A stretch of 64,000 bases of DNA from Rhynochetos jubatus. Lineage: Eukaryota > Chordata > Aves > Eurypygiformes > Rhynochetidae. Below are positions 21,065 to 36,000 of the stretch, piece by piece. The notes under the pieces are model-generated. The model saw only the letters and a program-made list of their open reading frames with translations. It had not been told where the DNA came from and searched no databases. The position numbers and the translations under genes were made by a program. The stretch covers positions 38,397,631 to 38,461,630 of the forward strand of contig CM050652.1 in assembly GCA_027574665.1 (NCBI GenBank), read 5' to 3'. The stretch's first letter is position 1; each line of letters starts with the position of its first letter.

Positions 21065-24000
21065 ACAATGTTTAAATAATGTTTAAAGTTAAATGTACTT
21101 TAAAAGAGAATAATAGATGAATCATCAAAAAGATAAAATGTCTAGTGTGCACATTTTAAAAATCAACTCTTTACAGCAAAACATTATCCAAGTTCCAGTC
21201 TCCAGGTTTGGAAGCATTATGAATTATGAAGACTGTATGACAATTTCCTAGCAAGACGAGGTGCCCAAGTATGCCTTCTTTTGTTGAGAATTGAAAGTGT
21301 TATTGTGATTCACAAGTGAAACACTCCTTATTCTTTAGGGAAGAGTCAGAGAACACTTTAAATAAAAATTTCAGAACATCTGCAATTTTTATGTCTCTAA
21401 TTAAGGTTTCCTGGAATCCTCTACTGGAGGGTGGTTCTAAAGCCAATCATTTTTTGAAGATTTGATCTGAAATTTTCCATGTCTCTTTTGGAAAGTTTGC
21501 TTAATTTCATTGCAACAATTTTGACTCTACCTGCCAAGAGATACCCATTAAAAAGATATCTCTAATATAGCCAAGCTTTTGATCAAAACTAAGAGGCACT
21601 CTGATGTCAGGATGTATCTATTATTGTTTCTATTGTCCCAAATTTGACTAGGTTATAAGAACTGACATTTTCATTGTGTGTACTTAAGAGTTTCTGGAGG
21701 TGGTGATTGCTATTTGTTTTCAGCTGGAAGCCAAATTCTCTCAAAATTTCATCTGTCCTGAATATATTCCAGTTGTAGCTGCTGGCTGGAATGCTTGTGA
21801 GCCATTCTATCACAGCAAAAGGGCTTTGTTGCAAAAGTAGAAGGACTTTCTTGTGACCACTGTTCTTAGCAGCAGGGAGTCATAAGGTGGCAGAATGGAA
21901 TACAGGGAACTTCTTCCTCCAGCTACTCCTGGCAGTGTAAAGGGGAAGCTCAAAGGGGCACATCGAAACTTGTATGAATGGAGAGGAAAATATTAGCAAC
22001 ATGTGACAGCACAGGCTTTAATACTGTGATGCAATCTGATTGCAAAAGGAAAAAACGCAGGACAGTAATGGATGGGGGAAAACACAAGAGACGAGACAAA
22101 AAGCGGTCAGGGAAACAGGAGGAGATGGCAATAGAAGCATGAGGGTCTGTGGACAGTACAGTAAACACTATAGTTTGGAAAAGAATGCCAGATTCTTTGT
22201 GGGTTGAAAAAAACATGTTCCAGTTCGCTGAGCAGCAAGTAATTTTATCCAAACAAAGAAATAGACAAAGCTCCCCTCTGCAGTTTATAATCTGGAGACA
22301 TAAAATATGAGAGGCCAACATTTAGTAATTGTTTATCTTGATGCCAGTTCAGGCACTCCAGTCCTGCTCTCCTAGGCACATGGGCTCCCTCGCCAACACC
22401 TAGAGGTCACAACGACTAAAGACAAGGAAAATAATTGTGCTTATTAATAATGACTTTTTAATTAATAAAAAAGAAAAAGAAAAATTAAAAGCAGAGCACA
22501 AACAAAAGGAATGGCTATTTGATTTGATTTTAATTCTTTTTATTTATCCTTTTTGTGGAAAGGCTTTAACAAAGACTACATCACTGAGTGTGGTCTAACC
22601 TTATGGAGTCCAGAAGATCTACTTCTTTCAAGCAACAAGTCTTATCTTAATGTAGCATAAGTAACAAAGGTAGTCTATAGGTGGATCAGCAATTCCAGCT
22701 AAGGATTGATCAATCCTATGTGATGTATCACAGATAACCTAACCTGTAGGGTTATAGATGATCAATGGATAGAAATGTCAAGTCTTATAAAATCTGAAAA
22801 GGGGTTTTATAAAAACAAGTAATTTGTGTAGTTGTCAAAAGTAATAATCATATAAATATATCTCAATAGTCTTACATAAAAAAATGTCTTTCTAATGTTC
22901 TCTGTTCCCCATAATATTTTAATTTAAATAATAAATCAATATACTGGTAGGAACTTAAAAATGGATATATCAATCTAATTTCTTGGCAATGCTTTAGCAC
23001 TTTGTCTTTCACAGGACAATGCAGTGTTGTCATTGTATTACAGAAACATTCATGAAAAGAAAATAAGTATTCCCAAGTGGTATATTGCAGTGTTTTTGCT
23101 TCACCTTTCATTTCAATTTATCAGGATATTTCTTCATTTATATAAGCCAACTGACACAGTATGAAAATTGTGGTAAACTTGAGAATAGGAACAAATGTCT
23201 TCTTTAGCTACTTGTTTTATAATCTCATTTTTTATAACTTCAGGAAAGGAGGAGCCCATCAGGTCAGAAGGGCGGGCTTCTTACTGGCTACAGACTCATT
23301 ATGTTTGTCCACCCCAATACACTTTTGAGGTGTTTCCATCATGTAGGATCAAACCAAAGCTGTGTCCACCTTTGCCCCTAATATGTCACTGCTTTTTCTT
23401 TTGTTTCTGAGGCGAATAATCTTATTTTATTTTGAAGTCTAGAAACTTTCTGATGATTAACTCTGCCATAAGGTTTATTTTCTTGAAAATAAAGTTCTTT
23501 CAGCCTTCTGAGTCAGGCCTTGCTCTTTCCAGTGACGTGAAACTGTACTCTAACTCTTCCTCAGTTGCTTTTTCACTTCTGTTGCTTTTACGCTTTATTA
23601 GTGTGTAAACCACTTCCAAAATATAATTAGATTCCTACAAGGCACAAAGCTTTTTATACTCTTTCCCGCTTGCAGCATAAAAGGAAATCGTGTTAAAAAT
23701 TGAAGAATTGTAATTTTTTTTCTTGAGTCTTAAAAGAAATATGTTTAATGGTTTACAGATAATGTATTTTATCTCTTAACACTTGAAACTGATCCTTAAC
23801 TAACAAAGAATGAGGAATTCCTTTATTTATCCAGAGCATTTCCTAGCAGAAAGTAATTCCCCCAAAACCTAACCCATAAATACATATTTTTATGTTCTCC
23901 AGTCATCACTAGCGTAAAAATAAACACAGATATCTTTTCAAATTGAGAAAAATACTCTGACAAAATTGGAATGATTTAACATTACAATTTTACTAATGAC

Positions 24001-27000
24001 TGTCTTTGAATCAATATCGTTGTTTTCCCCTATACTTTGCTACAAGAAAATAGCTGCTAAGCCACAGGCAAAGTGCATCACTCATCCTCCAACAGCTGGT
24101 ACCCTGAGAGCAAAAATAGCCTATAATGCCCGAAGTGGCTCAGGTCATAGAGGACATTGTCCGTATAATGATTTCCACTTGTTGACTCTTGGGAATCTGT
24201 ACAATTCCAAGTTATTTATAAAATGCAAATTGAAGAGAAAAATCATCCAATATGGAAGGTTACAAATGAAACATTATGTTTACATGTACACAGCCAAGCC
24301 GAATACCTTGTTGTTTAGACTCTATTGCTAAATCTTACGTACTTTTAAACCAGCTGAGAATGGCTACACACAGTCTCCTTGTTCTAGCTCAGTCTTTTTT
24401 GGATATGATCCTAGGTCAGACCTCCCATCCGATTTTGTAATCCTACAAGAAGCAGCACTGGATTCCCAAATTAGTGTTGAAGAGCCCTCTCTCGGGCATT
24501 TAACATTAACATTAAACATTGCCCACCCATTGCTTCATCTAAAATACAGTCTCTGAGAAGCTAAACTCGATGTCCTAGGAGCAAGGGAGGAAATGGCAAA
24601 GCACATGCCTGTTAACAAAATTTCTTAACTGCTGAAGCTTTACTCTTAAAGCAGTCAGGTTTTCAAAATCTCACCACAAGATAAATTCTCTCCACACCTG
24701 ATCTTCTGATCACACTCAGTCCTTCTGCAGTACTTTCGTCAGACTGTTGGTGGTGTAAAGGGAAAAAATCAATTTTCTCCCTCTGCTCCTACAAACACTT
24801 TCTATCACATAGCTAAGGCTGGCCCCCATAACCTGACTGCCACACTGTGTGGCTCCTATGTCATATTTCCACTGATATGATGAAACTCTTTCCCTCACTA
24901 TAGCAAACTCTTCACTAAATCTCTGTAGAAAAACCCTTGTTCCAAGAGGGATCACACAAGACTTGAGAGACAGTGTCTGTGTTGGTGTCAGCATGGTTAT
25001 GACAGTCAGCAGTACTCTTTTAAGAAGAAGTCAAGTTCCTTTTCTGGACTTAACCACTATCTTCCATAAAACTCAATGTATCTGCCTTGTAAAGATCAGA
25101 AAAGATTCTAGAGGCATGTTTGACTCTGTCACAGTGGCACAGAAATGTTATGGTAGCAAAGTCAAATACGCAGAAGATGGGAATCTGGCAGATTAACTTT
25201 GCCTAGAAAAGTTTACTTTGGTCCTGTTGTGCCTATCCATTTAAGATGCATCTTCCATGAGGTGGCCACATACTATGCTTTTCCCTGAGCTAAAACAAGA
25301 AGAGGTGTAATACTGTGGGACAGTCTTCAGATTCTGTTCCCGACATTTGAGATATTTGTGCAAGTTTTCCTCAAATGTGTGCACAGTTCCAGCATTTGCA
25401 GAGAGGAAAAAAAAAAAAGAAAGAAACGAAGAAAACCTGATAGTGTAAATGCCATGACACAGGAAATGATCAAAACCTCCCATTACAGTGGCAATTTCAT
25501 CTATTCAGGTAGCTTATGATAAGGCATTTATGTAAAATACACTTTTTATCCTCCAGTTCTAGGAACTGCATGGCACATAATGTAAAGGTTTAATTACCTT
25601 CAGTTTTCCACCACGCTAGGCCATCTCATCATCATTTTTGAGTTTCTCCAAATGTTGGCAGATGAAAGTGATATCGTATGATAATCTAGGTGTAAAAGGA
25701 TGGTGTCTTTTTCAACTGGCATAGATGTAGAAAAACTCTTTCTTTAGATTTAAATTTCTTGAAAAACATTGCAGGACCTGGCCCAGTATCTCTCAGAATA
25801 CCAATAGAATACATGTAATTGCATAATGGTCATTTATGACACAGCTGAAAGATCACCTCTCCAGTTTTTTAAAGACCAGGTGCTAACGAAGTGTCCAGCT
25901 GTGGATGCTGATGGAGTGTTGAAGACCTCCAGTTTAGGGTGTGTGTACCTCAAAACCATTTGTAATCCCCAAGTCCATTTTGTGATTCACTGCGATCTTT
26001 GAGAATTGTTCCTTCACAACAACATTTTCAGTTTTCTTTGACACCACTTCCCCTGGGGTCCTTGGAGGATCATCCCAGTCATCACTTGTTCACAGAGCTG
26101 CAATGGAAAATGAATAGTATTTTTTTCATTCCAAGATAATTTTATTTTAAAGCCCTAACATCTTTAGTCTTACACAAATGGGTCCACACACTCTCACAGT
26201 CCTGGACTGAACCCCAGGAGGGAAGGAAAGCACAGACTTTACCTGATGGATGAATTCAGACCAGTATCTGGGGAAGTGCCCCTGGCTGCAAGTGGGAGTA
26301 TGGCTACATGCCCTGGGACCTCCGGGAGGAGAAGGCAGCTGTGAATTCTGCCAGGAGCTTCCCAGGAGCCCAGAAACAGAAAATCTACTAGAAAAGTGCT
26401 GAACTAATGAACCACTTAGACTTTGTGGTTTCTTGGCTGATGCAGCTCCTGACCATTTGACAGCATGATGCTTGTCTCCTAGGCAACTCTGCTACCACCA
26501 TAATTCCTCAGCTACAGCAAATCCATCCCAGGGCATATACCTACATTTTATTTATCATGCTTAAGTCCCCTCTTCGAAGTCACCCCACTCCCTCACTATT
26601 CTGGCTCACAGCTACTTTGCCATTTATATTCACTAGACCCCGTTCAGAGGTGAGCAACACACGCAATCGAGATTCAAGGAACTGTGAAGTCCAAATAGCA
26701 GAAAAACAGACTAAGCCCAAGCAGCAGGCTCAGGCTTAAGGAAGACCCCAGGGAATGCTCAGTATCGGCCAGGGCGCTCACTAGATGTCACTGTTCTCCA
26801 GAAATAAGTGTGTGAGCACTTTTTTCTGGCTGTAAATATAGTGGATGTTTAACCAAGTAGTGCAGCAACTCGTATTTTCAGAAACTGAGCTCATCTGCAA
26901 AACGTTCAGCAAAAGGTTTCTCCAAATGTCTTACTTCACTTGCTCTGTCTGATTTTCCTCTCACTTCACCCAATGTAAACCAAGAATAACTTCTCTAAAA

Positions 27001-30000
27001 ATTGAATAGTGGTCCTGGTTTATGGCCATAGAGGAATCCTGCCATTTTTCAGTCTTTTACCTAACCATACTTTATAAGGAATGGGGTGATCTCGAAATGA
27101 ACCATGCAGCACTTTACACTGCCCAGCTGCATGTGTACTTACTGTTCTTTCACTCTGCAGATGAAGAAAATTTAAAATATTTCGATTACACTTTTGTCCA
27201 AGTGCTTGATTTTGAGTACTTAACTTGGTATATCTAAATTAGAAGTTAGATTTTTAGGGTCCCTATGTGATCATTAGAGTGCAACTGAATCCCATAGTGA
27301 TTCAGAAAGGAAGCACAATTCATGTGCTTCTGGAAGAGCTTCTCATTTTCCAGTGAGTCCACCAGCAGCTCAGAGAAAGAGCTGTTTACCTGAGCACATA
27401 AAGTTACACAATGACAATCTGGCAGTGTGAGTGCTCCCAGACATACTGGACTGGGTTGTATCCATGTATTTTAACTTAGAAATCATGCTGCCAGCAAGAA
27501 AACAGACTGTAGGAAGAGGCAGAGGAGTTGCTAGTGAGGTAATCATCTGTGAAGAGGATATCTGAGTTAAATCAGGTTGTGTTAAACTAAGCTCTTTAGA
27601 AAATACTTCAGATCATTGTATGTTCACAAGCAGGCTACAGCGTGGAGTCACTAATAACGGCCAGATTTGGCACTCCTTTCTTTGCGTTTGCTAAATCAAT
27701 AAACAATGGGGGGTGGAAATCCAACCCACCAGCCACCCAGATGTGTCCAGAGCACCATTAGTGCATCACAGCATGTTTCGACATGGGGAGGCACACTGCT
27801 GGCTTGAAGCAGTTAGCTTAGGTGCTCTGACTCGCCTTATGCAGAGTCTACTGCTCTCTAGTGACTCCTTTATTTTTATATAGAGAAACTGGGCTGTGAA
27901 TCGCCCTCAGGAGTGCAGTTCAACAGCATTTTAAGCTGATCTAAGTCAGTGGTGTGGCAAGACCCACCTCCACCTCTGGCTGTACATTCCTGTTCTTTCT
28001 CCCTCCTGTCTGGTGGGTGGTGAGCTGGTTCAGCCAAAAACTTAATCCAGAGGAAAAAAATCAGATTCATTTTCTATTTTGGATAAGCTCCCTGAAGAGA
28101 CTTAATGTTTGGCCACAGGGATAGTGTGAGGGGGGTGGGCAGGGAGGGGAAGTGGGATCGTGTCACCAGAATGATAGAAGTCGAGACCCCAGTCACCCTG
28201 ACAGGTTTGCTCATTCTGACAGGGACCTATTCCTGTAAGTAGGTGCTTATCATAGACTGTGCTGGGCAATGTGAACTCCACCCTCCCTCCTCTCCTTGCT
28301 GTCTCTATTCCTCAAACACCTCTCCTGAAGCGTAAAACATCCAGGGCAGATTCTGGCTCCTGGCTCTCATGAGATAACACGATTTTCTCCAGCACAGCAT
28401 GGAAAGGGTCTCTATTAATCAAGTAGGAACCTTGCACTGGATGGAGACGACAGTCATATTGCCTTGTGGGTTAAACATGAAAGTACAGCTGAGTTATGTG
28501 ACAGGGCAGAATAAAAGAGCAGTGATGCATATTTCTGGGTTGCTATAACTTTCTCACGGGCATCTTGGCTCTCAGTCTGGTTACAGATTAGGCGGATGGC
28601 AAATGACTTGGAGATATCTTTTGTCTTCATCCCCAGTGCTAACCCAAGTACAGCTTGCACAGATCAAGGGAGCTCTCTCTACATATTTTAAATTATGCAA
28701 AGCAATTAGTCTTCATTAACAGCTTGTCTAATTTAGTTTCAAAAGATCAAGCTGTTTCCCTATTAGATGACTGATGTAAAAAGAAAAAAAAAGACCAAAA
28801 AACTTCAAACCCATGTGTGACTGCCAAGTGTCTGTATCAGCTAAACTCAGGAGTCATTGCTACTTACCTCAGCTTGTCATCTGCTCTCGTTTTGCCCAGA
28901 AATGTCACATCATTCTTGACACCGTATCAGAACGCTGCATGGATGGTCTTTTGCACTACAAAGTGTCAAGTACTATGGGAGATTGATTCTTTATTTTGCT
29001 AGAAGCAACTGTGAGAAAGACAAAAATCAAAGCCTTTTTAACTAGCCTGTAGCATCAAGAGTTTTATGTGAATTGAAATTCCTGTCATGGAATTTCTCAA
29101 AGAAATTCAAAGGTTTCATTGACCTTCTGTAGGATGAAGCTAATAAGACCGTCTTTAAATATATGACAAGATAGTTGTCAGATTTGGACTGATGGGTGCC
29201 TTCACCAGCCGTCATGTTTATTTCTAAGATCACATACTCACAGTAACATTAATTCATAGGTTATAAGCAAGCAATTCCCTGCTCTTCCTATCCATGTCTG
29301 GGGGCCTATGCTACTTAAAGATGTTCTGTTTGGGAATGTGTGTCTCCTTGGTTACTGAGAAATAAATGCTAAATTCAGAGATTTGGGAGACCAGCAAGCA
29401 TTTGCCACAGACTTACAAAACTCTGTGGTTTGTGATACCGTTATTTAACCTCATCTGCATTTAAGAAGGCTAAGAATCAAATAAATGGAGGGTTATTTTC
29501 CCAAATAAGACATTTCTGGTTCCCCTGCTCAGATATCACTGTATCTGTATTAAACTGTATCTATTAAAATGGAAGGCACTAAGTATATAGGCATAGGGAT
29601 GAGTGGGAGACAATACATTTTCTGATTGTGGTTCATGTTGCAAGGAAAAGGACAATTCTTCTTTGTTATTCTACTTTTTTTTTTCTTAGAGAGCTCGAAG
29701 ATTTCTCATATTTGGGAGGTTTCCAGAGGTGCGTAGGGTGCAGGAAATTGATAGAAATGGAAACTTGGGTCAAGATTCACCAAGGTGCATGGGACTGGAG
29801 CAGAAAAAACAGAAAACAAGGAAAGCAGAGCAGAAAACAGGATGGTCTTGGAATGTTGCCTGAGAAGCGAGTGTCATGGTCCAAATCCCCCTGGTTTGCA
29901 GCCCCATCAGGGATTTGATCCAAATTCTCCTCCAGACAGTGCCCTTACCAAGTGTAGTAGGTATCTTGATCTCTTTTGCTGAAATAGGTTCTTTTTGTAA

Positions 30001-30934
30001 GAACCCTACATGTTTCATGGGTGCATCTTCCAGGCCCTCATTTGGAAACAGAATATTTGGTAGGGCTTTTTTCATTCTCTTTATTACAACATAATAAAAT
30101 ACATAAATAGTGTGAGCACTGCAGCTGTGTTCTGTGCCACGGCTTCCCATCTGTTCTTAGATTGCCGTTATGCATTGGTCACAATATTTCAGCCCCTTGT
30201 AAGCCTCTTTGTTTAAAAAATTGTTACTATTATTTTGCAGAAAAACTGAGGACTTAGATGCTGCGTGAATAAGCAGCTGTTTGGCAACCCGAGGGTTCCT
30301 GCTGGTTTTCAACTCATCATCTGAGGTGCAGTTCAGAAAGTCGAGAGGTCATTACTGGCAGAACTTTGACCAAAACGTTGTTTCAGACATTTCATAAAAT
30401 AAATTTCAGGAAAAAACTGGAAGTACTGAATTGGTGAGAACTGCAGATGTAGGGCCATTAAGGCCTCCTTGTATTCTTGTATATAGATGAGGTCATGTAT
30501 GAGAGGTGTTTTTTTCCTGTAGTGGTTCTTGGGAATCTGTCTAGTTATGGAGTTTGACACATGAAACACAAACAAGAAAGAAGTTACCATCTCTTCTGGA
30601 AGAGATCGTATTAGCATGGGAAAAAAATAAAATCATTTTTTGGCCAACCAGCTAAGCCAAATGAAGAGTGTGGTCTCTCTAACTTTCTTCTGCTGCAAAT
30701 GCATGAAAAGAGGTGCTGTCAAAGGACCTTCCCAGCCATAGTTGGACTACATCAAGGGTCAAAGGAGCTTCTTACCCTCTTCTCAGACTATAGAGGGAGG
30801 CTGAAACTGGCATGTTCCTCACTAATGAACACTGTTGAATTCTCTCTGTCAGATGAATACAAGCACATTACCTGCCTCTCAATACTTGCCTTATAAAGCA
30901 ACAAGTTCAGGGGGAGTATTTTCTTCTCAATAAG

Positions 30935-31045
30935 TATTGAGGCTCAGAGAGACTAAATAACTTAGCCAGAGTCACCCAAGGAGTCTGTGACTGAGCCAGA
31001 AATTTAGGCAATTCCTATTCCAGCACTTCAATTACAAGGCAATAT
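30935..31045 (-). repeat. MIR-like SINE fragment
   Basis: The plus strand reads 'tgaggctcagagagactaaataacttagcc', then 'gagtcaccca', then 'gactgagccagaaattta'. This follows the order of the MIR core in reverse complement (gaggcacagagaggttaagtaacttgcc, then the tRNA-like half). It is an ancient amniote SINE, strongly decayed. Confidence 0.6.
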
Positions 31046-31769
31046 TCCTATTCCCTGTAAAGCTTTCATGACTTGTTATGGTTTAGTTTCAGATCACTTA
31101 AATAGAAGACTTTGATAGTAGGCTGGTTTATTAGAAGTTATTTGGAAAGAGTAAGTTTGACAGACTAAATTAATCTCTAAAGTCACTTCTGGTGTTTCGT
31201 ATGCACTTGCCATCTTAAAATTGTGATACCACTTCAAAACAGAGCAAAGATTTCCTTTTTTCCAGTAAATCAATGGACATGATTGCTGAATATGTTCCAT
31301 TGGCAGGGATAAAAATTTAATTTTTTTTGATTATTATGAAAATATTCACCCTTTGGTCTTGTGGGAGGAGAAGGTTGTGACTGAAAGATGATTTTTTTGG
31401 CAAACCAACAAACTCTCCATACTGCAATTTTTCTTTCCTCAAGCCCAGATGCTTTGGGGACTTTACAGTGCTGCCACTTACACATACAAAAAGGCATGTC
31501 CTCTGTCTACAGGCTCCTTGTGCTCCTTGTCCACTGATCCAAGTACCCCTGTTCTTGACTCCAAACTCAAGGCTCCCTCTGACAGTGATTGATGGCCACC
31601 CTCTCACAGGAAGAATGACTAACTCTGACCTGTGAGTATTGGAGGCGCTACAGAATAGATCTGCTGTACTATTTATTCTGGGAGGCGGACATGTGCCCAC
31701 ATTTTTATTCTTGGAACAAACATTCTGACATTTTCTGGCAGGTGTGAATGCTGTAACATACCAACAGGC

Positions 31770-31791
31770 AAAAAAAAAAAAAAAAAAAAAA
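31770..31791. repeat. Poly(A) run, 22 bp
   Basis: Twenty-two consecutive A. No retrocopy body was recognised to its left. Confidence 0.95.
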
Positions 31792-32954
31792 TTAAAATGA
31801 CGGCTTCTAACCTCTCTGATGGAAACAAACTGACTGTTGCTGATGTGAAAATTGTAAACCCTCACCAGATTCCATATGAATTCTATCACCTGGAAAGCCA
31901 GATTTTGATCTTAAGGGTCCCCTGGCTGACCAAAATGAAAGATAGCCATTTTTTTCAATGATGCCTACTTGCTCATCTCAACCGAATCCAAATCATAAGA
32001 CAACTGTATAACAAATTATGTAAATTTCAAACCTCAACCTAATTGTGGCCAACTCATTTTGCCAATAGTCTGAAAAGATTAGCCCTAATGTCTAAGTGAC
32101 AGCATGCAGAACCCTTCTCAAATCCCTTTGAGCTCTCATCTCATCAAAAGTGCACTGATGCAGCAGGTCTGATGTGAAGGTGTAATTTCAGTTCTTATTC
32201 AGTTTAAGGTCAGCAAAATTTAGACAATCTTACATAGCTTTATTCCAACACTTACCTAGAAGTTTATATAAGAACTTTTAAAATGAATATTTATGAAAAC
32301 CTATTATAACAATAGTTTCTTTCACATTATTTGATAAGACATGTCTTGACTGTGATGTCTTCGAAGTTAACTGTATATATAGAGAAAATACTAAAAGCCA
32401 CAGATGGGACATATCCTTTTTAGCCTCATCACCCATATGTATATTTATAGGCTGTAAATAGTAACAAGTTATTGTCACTAGTCCATAGGGAGATAATATC
32501 AAATTTTAGATTAAATGAAAGTTTGGTATAATTCGAATCTTCTGGTGCCAACCAGGACAGTGCAGAAGAAATAGGAGTCAGAAAATACAGGAGTCAAAAC
32601 AGGGAAATGATAATAAATTTCAGCATATAGGGCAGAATAAGAAGAGTTCTGTATATATTGCAAGGAAGTGTTAGGTAAATTAAATTTTTCCCCTTAGCAT
32701 ATGCACTGTATTAACAGCTAATTCTACTACTCAAAGAACAGTTTGGTTTTGAAAAGTCACAGCTTAGAAATTAATCTATGCCATATGAGTCTAGCAATAT
32801 AAGTCAATAGTTACCCATTTTGGACAAGTACACATTCAACAGTCTAACCCAAAACAATGGCCAATAAAACATTTCAGTGCTTTAACACCACCACAAGAAC
32901 AGAGCATCCTTAGAAGCCAAGAAATGCGGAGGTGTCTAACTGAAGGGACACAGG

Positions 32955-33035
32955 AGTCTGTCACTAACCTATTGCAGTACCTCAGAGGAGTCACTTCACT
33001 GCTCTGTGCCTCAGTTCCCCATTCCTGTAATCATC
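32955..33035 (+). repeat. MIR-like SINE fragment
   Basis: The plus strand has 'gtcacttcactgctctgtgcctcagttccccattcctgtaa', matching the MIR core order (aagtcacttaacctctctgtgcctcagtttcctcatctgtaa). It is short and diverged. Confidence 0.6.
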
Positions 33036-36000
33036 ACACCTTTTCACTGTGATGCTTTTCAAGACTTGTGGTTAAAAAGCAGTAGAAGATTTATAGTTTT
33101 TATCACAACAAGTATTTGAGATTTGGGGTTGGGACTGTTTCAGTCTCGTTTATATAGCGTTTCTGAAACAATACAATTTCCACAATGTGTTGCTATTCAT
33201 ATGTGACTGAATAATAAGTAATCAATAATGTACAACTAGGGCTAAGAACATCTCTGCACAGATGCTTTGTTCATATGCAAATTGTTCATACGCATAAATG
33301 TCTGAGAGAACAACTTAGCTGAAAAATATTTAGGATTTGAATGAATGCAGGACTGCCAAGCCACAGTGTCAGACCACCAACATTCATGGCATTAGTATAA
33401 AATCCAAAAATTAAGAAATACTACATTTTTGTTTCTTTTTATTGGTCTTCTGGTTTTTGAGCTTGCCATGATCATTTTTTCCAGCTTTCCTCAACAACTA
33501 GAGCTATTCATAAATGGAATTTCTGTCCTCAACAGACAAAAACATTAAATTATTAAAAAGTGTTGTGAAACATAATTTCTAAAGAAAAAAAAAAAAGAAG
33601 TATGAAAATACAGGCATATTTCATCCTGATAATGTTGAAATACCATTAATTTGAAGTCCAGATGAACTTTATCAGCTTTATTAGTATGGGAAGATTGAAA
33701 TTATTTTCTTTGATAAAAAAAAATCATTAAGCCTTGCTGACACTCTATCTTCCAGGTGCCAACTGTACAGTTAAATATTCTCCTGTCTACATGTGTGAGA
33801 TTTAGAAGCTGACTTTTTAAAAGTAAAACTGACATTTTCACTTTCATGACAGCAGTCTGAGTCTTAACCCTTTAAAAATAAAACAAGAACTAAACCAGAA
33901 GGATTTTATAGCATTATATAGAAGAAATCTATAGCATTGCTGAGCCGTCATACGCTCCGTTACTGCACTTCAACGTTATGCTAAGAAAACTGTTACCATA
34001 GGACCAGCTGCAGATATGCAATGATGGGGAGAGATACATCATCCTCTTTCCTATGTCCATCATTTACGCTAGCAATGTAGCACAGTTTCCCACATCACAG
34101 GATATGTCCATGGGCTTTGCAGCACCTGTCATTTGGATCTGTGATGGTTCTTGTTGTGACAATTACGCAGCCAGATGTAGGAGATCACAGGACAATTTTC
34201 CATCAGGTCACTGGCTCAACTGCATAATAATGGGCAATTTGCTTCACTGCCTCTACAACAGTCAGCTACCTCAGTGATCACAGGTCATCCTTTAGTTGTC
34301 AGCACTACCAGGATGACATCTTTTGGAACAGCAGCAAGTGTGTGAAGCTATCTTCTCATCAAGTGCTGCCTATGCAGCCAATGGAGAGAAATCCCAACAT
34401 CTAAATTAGATGGACTGAATTACAGTGCCTAGATTATTTTGCTTTGCTGTGTTACCTCTCATCTGTCTCTCCCCACCTGTGCAGGGATCCAAATGTGATG
34501 TCCTGGAGAGTATAAAGTTTGAATTAGTCATTGCCGTCTTTAATGTAAACACAGTGGTACTGTAGTCCCCAGGTCAGGCATGTGGGCCACCTGCATACAG
34601 ACTGCTGGGCCTTTTTTCTTGCAAAAAAATGGAAATGATACTCCTATCCTTTCTTAAGGGTGAATATGCATCAGTACACTTGCTCTGTCCATCTTCTGCA
34701 TGTGTTGGAGTGGTGCCCCGCTCTTAGTCAGAGCCTCTAGATACTAATGTCAAAGGAAGACACCCAGACTGAAAACCAGAAAGCTATGTGGCTAACACTG
34801 AAGACATAGCTCAAGCAGTTTTCCCCAGGAATAAGTTATGCCTCTACCAGTTCTTACTGAACACTGTAAAGCAAACATTTATACTGGCTTTTCGGCATCT
34901 ACATGGGCTGTGTGTTCTCCATGTGCACTACAGCCAACTAATCTGAATGGAATAAAAACATTTGTTTTTCTTCACATTTCTCTATATACCAAGCCCTTCC
35001 AAATAAATATTCAGACAAAACCTCTTATGCTATTAGGGAAAACAAATAAATCAAATGAATGAATTAATTTGAATGCCAGAAAGATCTATCATTTCTGTGC
35101 TCTAAGAATATCCCACAAACAATTAAATGTTCGTGTAACAGAGGCAAGCCTGATAAAATGATGAGCCTCTCTGGCGCCAGCAATAGGCCTGGCTAAACGC
35201 CAGCAACAGACTAGCATTTAAAACCCTGCAGAAAACATAAGTGACCCCAGAATGGATAAACTGAGGAAGAGCTTCCCTTTGAACACCCTTAGAAATTCAC
35301 CATGCTGAATGTTTCTTCATTTTTTGGCTTCCATGTCTGTCTCAAACTTGCAGATGAATTTCTATATTAATTTTGTGGGTCTTTACAGAGCAGCAAAAGT
35401 CAACCAGACATTTCAAACTTGATTTTGGCTTTGGATTCAGTCTTCCTTGCACAGATAAATTGTGATAAAGTGATGGGGAGCTAGGAGTTTCCCAGCATAT
35501 GAGTGGGCATGATATTGGATACTGTAAAATTTATTTGTTTATATCCATACCATCCTTACCATCCGTTCCTTTGGGTCCCAGAAACGTGCCATTCCCCAGT
35601 GAAGCAGAAGGCAAGAATGAACTGCCTTAACAGCCTGCTCCACGTTGTGCCATGATTTGATCTTTGGTCTAGGGATCAAGGAACACAAGAGGTTTTCAGG
35701 GCAGCCTGGCTAAAATAAGACCTAAGTTTTTGGATGTGTAACCCCCCAAACCAACTTCGTATACTTTAAAGTGGTTTTACAGGCTTAAACTGCCAGGTAA
35801 TGTAAATTATAGTAAGCAATGGGATTGAAGGGATTTTCTTTCTTTTAAGGAGTTCTTAATCATCCTCTGCTAGCAGTGGTACTACCATTAATGATAGCTG
35901 AAGCAAGTCAAGACTATTACACTGTTGCAAAGAAGGAAGAAAAGGAACCAAAGTGGCTGAGGAAATTTCTTTGCAGCCCCTGATGGGCACTTTGCATCCA

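Noticed and set aside
29628..30150. Overlapping 96- to 126-codon open frames on both strands
   Set aside because: Overlap on opposite strands with no splice signals or recognisable motifs. The 'gtcatggtccaaatcc' sequence hinted at an LTR, but no matching end or target duplication was found.
31317..31889. 190-codon open frame on the minus strand
   Set aside because: It runs through the poly(A) run (encoded as a Phe stretch), has no splice or promoter signals, and shows no recognisable domain.
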